Source: a bacterium
GTDB lineage: Bacteria; CSSED10-310; JAJRTK01
NCBI GenBank assembly: GCA_024278345.1
Contig: JAJRTK010000187.1
Location: 1-16,740, forward strand
Length of the DNA: 16,740 nucleotides
Direction of reading: 5' to 3'
Shown here: positions 7,739-14,288 of the stretch, one piece after another
Position numbering within the stretch: position 1 is the first letter of the stretch
How the letters are laid out: each line of letters begins with the position of its first letter
Position numbers and translations under genes: made by a program
The notes under the pieces: generated by a model
What the model saw: the letters and a program-made list of their open reading frames with translations, nothing else
What the model was told of the DNA's origin: nothing
Databases searched by the model: none

Positions 7739-7788
7739 CTTGGGTTGCGTTCCGCTCTTGTCGCTCGCGGCCGCTCCCGCCACTCGCC
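7739..7788 (+). repeat. Dispersed GC-rich intergenic repeat, copy R3
   Basis: This copy lies just past the 3' end of the HD hydrolase gene. It begins CTTGGGTTGCGTTCCGCTC and ends CCCGCCACTCGCC, with an internal GCGGCCGC palindrome. It matches R1 (reverse orientation) at about 33 of 40 positions by eye. It is the most regular of the three copies and sits between convergent genes. Confidence 0.7.
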
Positions 7789-7827
7789 TTTGTCTCCGCA
7801 AAAACAAGTTGAGCTATCGTGATGAAC

Positions 7828-7849
7828 CCGGCGATCACCAGATCGCCGG
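7828..7849. terminator. Perfect 9-bp inverted repeat between convergent genes
   Basis: CCGGCGATC, a four-base ACCA loop, then GATCGCCGG form a perfect GC-rich hairpin between two gene sets transcribed towards each other. It could stop or pause transcription from both sides. No T-run follows on either strand, so it is not a textbook intrinsic terminator. A Rho-dependent, processing or mRNA 3'-end-stabilising role is equally possible. Confidence 0.4.
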
Positions 7850-7860
7850 TGCGCCGCGGG

Positions 7861-8271
7861 TTACCAAGGCCGGCCAAGCTTGAACTTCTTGTGACACGAC
7901 CGGCAGGTGAAGTTTAGGTTCTTCATGTGGAGTCGTGTCTTTTTTCCGTCGTCGATCTTTGCTTCGCCGGCAATCAGGGCGAAATCGGATTCGAGATCCG
8001 CGGCGCGGAGCCGGAACTCTTCAGCATCCATCTTGGGCTTGACTCTTTGAAGGTGCCGGGACACCTCCACCATCTCTTCACTGACCCGGACGACGCCATC
8101 CCACCTTCGGTTCTCCACCAGCTTTTCCAGTTCGTGGCGGCCAGCGTCCAATTTCGACATGAGTTCCTTGATGAGGGGTCTTTGGTTGCTGTCAAGGATT
8201 CGGTTTGCCAGGAAACAACTGGAGCATGCCACGGAAAAGAGCAGAACGAGCAGGACGCGCGAATTTGTCAT
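7861..8271 (-). CDS. Monoheme cytochrome c lipoprotein, class II-like
   Basis: This 136-residue protein has a hydrophobic N-terminus ending in SVACSSC, which looks like a lipoprotein signal with C16 or C19 as the acylated cysteine. Its single heme-binding motif C123-R-S-C126-H127 is close to the C-terminus. A C-terminal CxxCH after helical sequence is the arrangement of cytochrome c'-type (class II) proteins, so a membrane-tethered extracytoplasmic four-helix electron carrier is likely. The sixth heme ligand cannot be read from sequence. GGAG lies nine bases before the ATG. The gene starts 15 bp after the selB stop and is last in the operon. The heme motif is clear; the subclass is less sure. 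Confidence 0.8.
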   Translation of the reverse strand: MTNSRVLLVLLFSVACSSCFLANRILDSNQRPLIKELMSKLDAGRHELEKLVENRRWDGVVRVSEEMVEVSRHLQRVKPKMDAEEFRLRAADLESDFALIAGEAKIDDGKKTRLHMKNLNFTCRSCHKKFKLGRPW

Positions 8272-8286
8272 GGGGCGTGACTCCTT

Positions 8287-10221
8287 CTATGGGAGGATTG
8301 ATCTCAGAAAGGGGGCCAGGGCGGTTCCGGCAACCCGGGTGTCTCCTTGTCGGCGGGTGAGGCAGAGGCCGTCGGTCAGCTCGAAGAACGGGATACAGAA
8401 CTTCCGGGTCCATCCGGTTTTTTCCCTAAGCTGGGCAATTCCCATACCCTCTGGAGTTTGGAGGTCATTCTGACACTGCGCCAGGAGCTTTGCCAGAAAG
8501 CTCTGTTCAGTGAAGGCCCCGCTCCCAAGGCGAAGGAAGATTTTGTTGTCCACGAGGTAATCCAAGAGCTCGGTGGGTTCGTGCCCGAGCTCTTCCAGTT
8601 GGCCAAGAAGCTCCTCTTCCCGGATGATCCCTTTTTTTTCCAAGCGTTTGATCAATTCCTGCAACCGCAGTTCGGTTTCGGGAGTGACGCTTGCCATGAA
8701 GCCCGGCATTCGGCAGAAGGCCCCGTCCAGGACGATTCGCTTCCCTTCTTGTAGATCGGCTAACAGAGCTTGAAACATTTTTGGCGAGTTCCGTTCCAAT
8801 AGACCCACCCGCAGTTTCTCCGGCCGCACTCCAGGTTTCAGCGGCCATCGCTCATGGTGAGCTTCGAGCTGCTTCAGGAGGCTCGTCTCCATTTCCCGGA
8901 AAAGGCGCTCCTCCACAAGGAACTCGTCTCCAAGGCGTCGCAGCCCGGAGACCGGAGTCGCCGGCTCGAACTCCAGCCCCCGCCGAGCGGCTTCAGTCTC
9001 GACGGCGCCGATCTCGACGCCATCAACACCCATCCTGGATGCCATGGCCTGAGCCAGGGACTCCGGGGTGGAGAGCTCGAACTTTCGTAGAATATCGATT
9101 TCCTTGGCGTTGGCGGCCGCGAGCTTCTGGGCCGGAGCCTCCACAACGATTCCGCCGCCAAGGGTCAAGGCTGGCGAGTACCGGCGCAGTATCAGCCTTT
9201 GGCCAGCCACGGCGACGCTGGGTGATTCCAGGCGAAGCTGAACAAAACCGCTCTCTCCTGGCTTCAGAATTGCCGGTTCGAGAGGCATCACCCGAGCAAA
9301 GAGTTCCGCGGCTCCAACGTGAACCCGCACGCGAGTTCTACGCTCTAAGAAGATAGGGGAGCTTTCCAGGACATGGATCCTGGCGTTGAGGATGGAAGTA
9401 GTTTCTAGCGCCCCGGGGAGGGTCACGATATCGCCCCGGTGGATCTCCTCGGCGGAGACACCATGGAGCTTCATCGCCGTCCGTTGTCCGGGCCCGCTCT
9501 CTTCCACGGTGCCGCCGTGTGTTTGGAGTTCCCGGATTCGCCCTTTGAGTTTCGAGGGCAAGATCTCTACGGCCATCCCCTTGCGAAAACGTCCCGCCGC
9601 CTGTGTTCCCGTGACGATGGTGCCGTGGCCGGCAAGGACGAAGCAGCGGTCGATGGAGAGCCGCGGGATCCGCCCGCCGCGGCGGGGCGGCAATGAACGG
9701 GTTTCTTCCACCAGGGCCCGGGAGAGGGCGTCAAACCCTTCGCCAGTCCGGGAAGAAACCGCAAGGATGGTGGGAACGAGGCCAAGAGTGAGCTCGAAAA
9801 GTTCTTCGAGCTCCAACTGGACGATTTCAAGAAAATCCTCATCGACTCGATCGATCTTCGTGATGACCGGTATGATCCGGCGGATTCCCAGCAAACAGAG
9901 AATATCGAAGTGCTCGCGGCTCTGGGGCATGAGCCCTTCGTCGGCGGCGACGACGAAAAGAACAATGTCAATGCCGGTGGCGCCTGCCAGCATATTCTTG
10001 ACGAACTTTTCATGGCCCGGAACATCGACGAAGGAGATCCTCAAGCCCGGAACAGGCTCGAAATGGGCGAATCCCAGATCGATGGAGATGCCCCTCTCCT
10101 TTTCCGCTGGAAGGCGATCTGTGTCGATGCCGGTGAGCCGGTGGACGAGGGCGGTCTTTCCGTGGTCGATGTGGCCGGCTGTTCCCACCACCGCAACCAT
10201 CTCAGGTAGCAAGGAGCTCAT
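8287..10221 (-). CDS. selB: Selenocysteine-specific translation elongation factor SelB
   Basis: This GTPase of about 644 residues brings Sec-tRNA to UGA codons marked by a SECIS hairpin. G-domain motifs are GHIDHGKT (16-23), DVPGHE (66-71) and TKID (121-124), the last replacing the NKxD of EF-Tu as is usual in SelB. Beta-barrel domains with HGTIVTGT and a TLGGG segment follow. The last 250 or so residues are helical and winged-helix-like, the SECIS-binding part. The frame stays open 107 codons upstream inside parB, but those residues are Ser/Arg-rich out-of-frame translation. ATG 10221, 10 bp after the parB stop, gives the normal length. M8 (10200) is an alternative. No selA, selC or selenoprotein gene was seen here. 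Confidence 0.95.
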   Translation of the reverse strand: MSSLLPEMVAVVGTAGHIDHGKTALVHRLTGIDTDRLPAEKERGISIDLGFAHFEPVPGLRISFVDVPGHEKFVKNMLAGATGIDIVLFVVAADEGLMPQSREHFDILCLLGIRRIIPVITKIDRVDEDFLEIVQLELEELFELTLGLVPTILAVSSRTGEGFDALSRALVEETRSLPPRRGGRIPRLSIDRCFVLAGHGTIVTGTQAAGRFRKGMAVEILPSKLKGRIRELQTHGGTVEESGPGQRTAMKLHGVSAEEIHRGDIVTLPGALETTSILNARIHVLESSPIFLERRTRVRVHVGAAELFARVMPLEPAILKPGESGFVQLRLESPSVAVAGQRLILRRYSPALTLGGGIVVEAPAQKLAAANAKEIDILRKFELSTPESLAQAMASRMGVDGVEIGAVETEAARRGLEFEPATPVSGLRRLGDEFLVEERLFREMETSLLKQLEAHHERWPLKPGVRPEKLRVGLLERNSPKMFQALLADLQEGKRIVLDGAFCRMPGFMASVTPETELRLQELIKRLEKKGIIREEELLGQLEELGHEPTELLDYLVDNKIFLRLGSGAFTEQSFLAKLLAQCQNDLQTPEGMGIAQLREKTGWTRKFCIPFFELTDGLCLTRRQGDTRVAGTALAPFLRSILP

Positions 10222-10231
10222 CTGCGTCTCA

Positions 10232-11077
10232 TCAAGCTCGTTCCAGGCGCGACAGAAGGCTTTCGAACTCATCTTTCGAGGAATACTCGATGATGATTTT
10301 TCCCCGCTTGTAGGAGCCTCGGATGAAGGCTCTGGTTCCCAGGGCGCTTTCCAAGCGTTCTTCCACGGCGCTGAAGTGGACTCGGGAGCTTTGGCGGCCC
10401 TTGCTCGGTGGTTGAGCTTTGGCTTCCCCGAGCTCTTGGACAAGTTTCTCCGCCTGGCGGACGGAGAGTCCCTCCCGGGCGATCTTCGCCGCGAGGCGGC
10501 TTTGGAGCTCTGGCTCACCGAGCCCCGACAAAGCGCGGGCATGGCCCATGGAGAGCAGGCCGTTCTGGAGCTTCTCCTTGACGTTTGCCGGTAGGTCCAG
10601 GAGCCGGAGGTAGTTGGTCACCGAACTCCGCTTTTTGCCCACCAGCTCCGCGACCTTTTCTTGGGTGAGTTTTTTGCGTTTGACAAGTAGGCTGTAGGCG
10701 AAAGCGATTTCCAGCGGTCCCAGATCCTTGCGCTGGAGGTTTTCCACCAGTGCCAGCTCGAGCCGGGTGTCATCGGGGTGATCGACTACCAGGGCGGGGA
10801 CGGTCTCCTTCTTCGCCTGCATCGAGGCCCGCCATCTTCGCTCACCCACGATGAGTTCGTAACGCGTTCCCTTGGCCCGGACGAGGATCGGCTGAAGGAC
10901 TCCCTGTTTTGCCACGGAGCGGGCAAGCTCCTCGAGGCTCTCCCTGGAAAACAGCTTTCGCGGCTGATCCGGATTGGGATCGATCTCATCGAGGGGGATT
11001 TCTTGGACGCGATTTCGGTTGTCTGCAGGCGGGAGCAGGGATTCGAAGCCGCGTCCCAAAGCTTTACGTCGAGCCAT
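10232..11077 (-). CDS. parB: Chromosome-partitioning protein ParB
   Basis: This 281-residue protein is a chromosomal ParB/Spo0J: it binds parS sites near the origin, spreads as a CTP-dependent clamp and works with ParA. The N-terminus ARRKALGRGFESLL is the usual ParA-interacting segment. The ParB/CTPase region includes NPDQPRK (35-41) and GERRWRA (78-84), part of the nucleotide-binding site. The central helix-turn-helix contains LTQEKVAELVGKKRSSV, followed by a GHARAL motif. A short C-terminal dimerisation domain ends the protein. The start overlaps the parA end by 14 nt, implying coupled translation. No parS palindrome was found by eye in the window. Confidence 0.97.
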   Translation of the reverse strand: MARRKALGRGFESLLPPADNRNRVQEIPLDEIDPNPDQPRKLFSRESLEELARSVAKQGVLQPILVRAKGTRYELIVGERRWRASMQAKKETVPALVVDHPDDTRLELALVENLQRKDLGPLEIAFAYSLLVKRKKLTQEKVAELVGKKRSSVTNYLRLLDLPANVKEKLQNGLLSMGHARALSGLGEPELQSRLAAKIAREGLSVRQAEKLVQELGEAKAQPPSKGRQSSRVHFSAVEERLESALGTRAFIRGSYKRGKIIIEYSSKDEFESLLSRLERA

Positions 11078-11906
11078 GATTCATCACCTCACTGGCCAGA
11101 GCCAGATAGCTCTGTGCGCCGATGGAACGTACGTCGTAGTAGAGGACGGGTTTACCGAAGCTTGGCGCCTCACTCAGACGAACGTTGCGGGGGATGACGG
11201 TCTGGAAGATTTGCCCACTATAGTGGTGCTGAAGCTCCTGGGCAACTTCTCTGGAGAGGTTGGTCCGTTTGTCGAACATGGTGAGGAGGATTCCTTCGAC
11301 AGAGAGCCCGGGGTTGAAAGCGTCGCGAACCCGGCGGACGGTTTCTGACAGATGTGCCAGCCCCTCCATGGCGTAGTATTCGCACTGGAGAGGAATCAAT
11401 ACGGAATCTGCCGCTGTCAGGGCATTGATGGTGAGAAGCCCCAGGGAAGGCGGGCAATCGATGACGATGTAGTGGTATCCTTTTCGGAGGGTGTACAGCA
11501 GTTCCCTCAGCCGATCTTCCCGGTTCTCCACGGTGGCGAGTTCCAATTCGGCGCCGTAGAGATCTTGGGTGGAGGGACAGATATCGACCCCGCGTATGCC
11601 GGGATTGACGACAATGCTCGACAAAGAGCATTCGCCCATAATCGCATGATAGATGCTCTGTTCGGAGGCCGTGGAAAGTCCGCAGCCGCTGGTGGCGTTG
11701 CCCTGCGGGTCAAAATCCACCAGAAGAGTACGTTTTCCCGCGATCCCCAGGGCAGCGGCCAGGTTGATGGCCGTCGTCGTCTTGCCAACCCCCCCCTTCT
11801 GGTTTGCGATGGCGATGACTCGCGCCTGTTCCGGCGGTGCGGCCAAAGGTGGCGAAGCCCGGTTCTTGCCTTTCCCGGGCGGCTTCTTCTTTCGTCGTGC
11901 TGTCAT
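11064..11906 (-). CDS. parA: Chromosome-partitioning ATPase ParA (Soj)
   Basis: This 280-residue protein is a Walker-type ParA ATPase that binds DNA non-specifically and moves ParB-parS complexes. The deviant Walker A motif KGGVGKTT is at 37-44, DFDPQGN at 64-70, and the IDCPPSLG motif lies mid-protein. An extra 28 or so N-terminal residues precede the usual start (VIAIANQKGGVG). They are rich in Lys, Arg and Pro and might add DNA contacts. Their translation is supported by the ATG at 11906 overlapping the upstream stop as ATGA. With parB it forms a coupled pair. Confidence 0.97.
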   Translation of the reverse strand: MTARRKKKPPGKGKNRASPPLAAPPEQARVIAIANQKGGVGKTTTAINLAAALGIAGKRTLLVDFDPQGNATSGCGLSTASEQSIYHAIMGECSLSSIVVNPGIRGVDICPSTQDLYGAELELATVENREDRLRELLYTLRKGYHYIVIDCPPSLGLLTINALTAADSVLIPLQCEYYAMEGLAHLSETVRRVRDAFNPGLSVEGILLTMFDKRTNLSREVAQELQHHYSGQIFQTVIPRNVRLSEAPSFGKPVLYYDVRSIGAQSYLALASEVMNHGST

Positions 11907-14017
11907 GGAGGTAGCACCTGGATGATCCGTCCATTCCGGATGCCCAAAAGGTGCAGGTCCTTCACCGACTCGCCATCCATGTCGAAGGAGCGTAAGCCCG
12001 TTACCGAATCGAAATTGGCCGTTGATTGAATGGCGCGCATAAGAGCTGTTCTATTGACTCGGTTACCCAGCTCCAAGACCTTGAGCATCACAAGCCTTGC
12101 CGTGTCGTAAGCCTGCGCGGCCAAGCGCGTCGGCCGCCGCCCGTAAACCTGGGTGTACTGCTGGGAAAAGCCCTGGACCAGCGGGGAAGGCGAACTGAGA
12201 TAAAAATCATCGACGAACATCAGACCTTCCACGTGCTTGCCGCCAATCTGGATCACCTGGGGAGCATTGAGGGCGTTGGTTCCCAAAAGAATAGCGGCTC
12301 CCAATTCGTAAAAAGCAAGTTGAGGCGCCATCAAGCCGATGGTTTTTGCGCCGCCAAGGAGGAAGATGGCTTCTGGCTCCGCAGGTTTTATCTTCAGAAT
12401 CGGTCCCTTGAAGTCCGGAGTACTCGGGGCGTAAGAACCCTCGGCAACCACCATGGAGCTTTGGGCGCGAACCGCTGAATGAAAAATCTCCCGCATCGCC
12501 AGGCCGTAGGAATTTTGGGGGTAGATGAGGGCGAATCGCCGAGCACCGAGGCTCTTGGAGGCAAATTCGAGAACCCGCCGGATCTGCTGCGATTGCAGGA
12601 GGCAGGTTCGAAAAGCATAATCGCTCTTCGCAACCAGGCCTTCCCCTGTGGCCGAAGGTGTGATGACGGGAATTTCCAGTTGGGCGATGACAGGGAGGCA
12701 TGCCTTGAGGCTTGCCGTTGTCACGGGGCCGACGATCCCGATCACCCGTTTTTCGCTGGCCAGCTCCTGGATCGCTTCGCAAGCCTTCTCCGGTTTGCCC
12801 TCCGAATCTATGACGAGCAACCGAAACTCCGTGGCGGGGTGGTTTTCGTTGTAGAGGTCCACAGCCAGGCGCGCTCCAGCCAAGATCTCCTTGCCCACGG
12901 CGGCGAACCGGCCGCTCAAAGGCCCAATAAAGCCAATGGAATGAGGATCCACCACAAGGCGCTGCTCGATGGCTTCGATCTCTCCCTGGACCTTCGGCAA
13001 GTAGGGCGAGTCGGGATGATCCAGCAAGATCTGCCGCAAGACGTCCATTCCCCCCTTGAGATTGCCTTCCTCCGCCAGAGCGCGCCCGAGGTAGAAAGCA
13101 GCCATGTCGCCCGGAGGTTCGTTGGGATAGGCCTTCACGAGGGTTCGGAGTTCCCCGGCTGGCAGACTGCTGATGATTTCGTGGAGCTTCGTCCTGGTCT
13201 TTGTGAGGTCGCGGCAGTTTCTTTGGGAATAGACCAGTGCCTCGATGGCCGCGCTGTTGTTCTTCCGTTGGAGATAAATATCGGCTTGGAGCTGGAGAAT
13301 TTGGCAGCGCTGCTCTCTCCGCTCCTCTCCGGCCGCGACGTAGGCGCGACCCAGTGTCTCCAGCGCTGCTTCGAACCGCCCTTCGGCCAGCCGCGCTTCC
13401 GCCAGGATCGTCCAGGCGCGGGCCTGGACGGGGCCGCCGGGAAGAAGGTGGACCACCTTTTCCAGATAGACCGCCGCCGACGCCAGTTTGCCAAGCTTGT
13501 AGTCGATGAGCCCCAGATCGTAAGTCGCTCTGGCCTCCAGGCGGCCAAGACTCAGCAGGAGTCGATTCTGGGTCCGGAAATCGAGTTTTTCGGTTTCCGA
13601 AAGGCGTTGGAGCTGCCGAAAAACCCCAAAAAGCGTCTCTTGCGCTTTCTGGAGGCTCCCCAGATGGTACAAGCTACGGCCGACTCCTTCCCGGGCATTG
13701 AGGCGGAGCCTCGCCGGAGCCTCCCGGCTTTCGGCGACTTCCCGGTAGAGGGGCAGAGCCTCTTCATAGCGCCGCTGACCCGCCAGGGCTTCCGCCAGCC
13801 CAAAAGTGGCGCGATTTTTCTCTAAAGCTTCTCGCGCATCCAGACGCGCCCGCTGGAAATGGGACTCGCTCTTGGCGTAGCGTCCGGCATAAAGGGCATC
13901 AATGGCCGAGCGCATGGAAACGGACGAGCCGCCTGGCCCACAAGCGACCAGCCAGAGGAGGGCCAGGAAAAACAACTTCCCGCCCATTCCGCGAAGGAGA
14001 CGGTTCTGAACAATCAT
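11903..14017 (-). CDS. LpoA/LppC-like lipoprotein: TPR plus periplasmic-binding domain
   Basis: This 704-residue protein begins with a lipoprotein signal ending LWLVAC (C26). Helical TPR-like repeats fill about residues 35-350. From about 357 to the end there is a type I periplasmic-binding-protein fold, starting near [14 protein letters not shown] and continuing with [16 protein letters not shown]. This combination matches penicillin-binding protein activators of the LpoA type, outer-membrane lipoproteins that stimulate peptidoglycan synthase PBP1A. Activation of a particular PBP here is inference. An alternative start, M11 (13987), would give a cleaner signal peptide. The promoter at 14085-14057 lies 40 bp upstream. 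It is first in the operon and shares ATGA with parA. A plain branched-chain amino-acid-type receptor is the main alternative. Confidence 0.86.
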   Translation of the reverse strand: MIVQNRLLRGMGGKLFFLALLWLVACGPGGSSVSMRSAIDALYAGRYAKSESHFQRARLDAREALEKNRATFGLAEALAGQRRYEEALPLYREVAESREAPARLRLNAREGVGRSLYHLGSLQKAQETLFGVFRQLQRLSETEKLDFRTQNRLLLSLGRLEARATYDLGLIDYKLGKLASAAVYLEKVVHLLPGGPVQARAWTILAEARLAEGRFEAALETLGRAYVAAGEERREQRCQILQLQADIYLQRKNNSAAIEALVYSQRNCRDLTKTRTKLHEIISSLPAGELRTLVKAYPNEPPGDMAAFYLGRALAEEGNLKGGMDVLRQILLDHPDSPYLPKVQGEIEAIEQRLVVDPHSIGFIGPLSGRFAAVGKEILAGARLAVDLYNENHPATEFRLLVIDSEGKPEKACEAIQELASEKRVIGIVGPVTTASLKACLPVIAQLEIPVITPSATGEGLVAKSDYAFRTCLLQSQQIRRVLEFASKSLGARRFALIYPQNSYGLAMREIFHSAVRAQSSMVVAEGSYAPSTPDFKGPILKIKPAEPEAIFLLGGAKTIGLMAPQLAFYELGAAILLGTNALNAPQVIQIGGKHVEGLMFVDDFYLSSPSPLVQGFSQQYTQVYGRRPTRLAAQAYDTARLVMLKVLELGNRVNRTALMRAIQSTANFDSVTGLRSFDMDGESVKDLHLLGIRNGRIIQVLPP

Positions 14018-14288
14018 CTGGATTCAGTCCCAGGAGCAGGGTTGGCAAGGTCCCCTATTCTGCTGGGAACCAGCTTTCTTGTCAAAGTGGTGGCCGCGCT
14101 TTTTGCGTGGAAGCGCGTCAAGGTCGGTTTCATCGGTTTTTTTCAGGAGCCTCCGTCCTTTGCCGGGAGCCGGCCGCCAGGTCCTGGGTTTGACTCTTGT
14201 CAAGGAAAGAGGCACCAAAAGACTATCTTATCACAAAACCGGAACGGAGCCGGAGCCAACCCCAAGAAAAAGTCAGGAACCAGGAACG
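14018..14288. other. Divergent intergenic region upstream of secA
   Basis: This 271-bp space separates the minus-strand operon from secA. Apart from the promoter at 14085-14057 it holds TTGACT (14190-14195), TTGTCA (14197-14202) and TATCTT (14224-14229) on the plus strand, which may be parts of the secA promoter, but spacing is not ideal in any pairing. Short inverted repeats such as GCCGG-GAG-CCGGC (14162-14174) are present. AGGA motifs precede the secA ATG. No RNA gene was recognised. Confidence 0.5.
14057..14085 (-). promoter_or_regulatory. Sigma70-type promoter of the lipoprotein-parAB-selB operon
   Basis: On the minus strand, a perfect TTGACA (14085-14080) is followed by a 17-bp spacer and CAGAAT (14062-14057), a 4/6 match to the -10 consensus. 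Transcription would start near 14050, giving a leader of about 33 nt before the ATG at 14017. No other promoter is obvious before the cytochrome gene, so it may serve the whole five-gene operon. Confidence 0.65.

Noticed and set aside
7236-7877. 213-codon minus-strand ORF running into the convergent region
   Set aside because: It is antisense to the HD hydrolase, which has a full active-site set, and its N-terminal part is made of repeat R3 and the inverted repeat.
10222-10542. N-terminal extension of the SelB frame by 107 codons into parB
   Set aside because: The extra residues are Ser/Arg/Pro-rich out-of-frame translation of parB. SelB family members begin just before the GHIDHGKT motif, and a start lies 10 bp after the parB stop.
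9386-10594. 402-codon antisense ORF opposite selB and parB
   Set aside because: Shadow of two well-identified genes; Ser/Arg-rich, no domain.
12479-13825. 448-codon antisense ORF opposite the LpoA-like gene
   Set aside because: The opposite strand carries a recognisable lipoprotein with TPR and binding-protein domains. This frame has no motif or initiation signal of note.
10222-14288. parS site near parAB
   Set aside because: Read for the palindrome TGTTTCACGTGAAACA and close variants. The nearest CACGTG (about 12230) lies in a coding region with unlike flanks, so it is not called.
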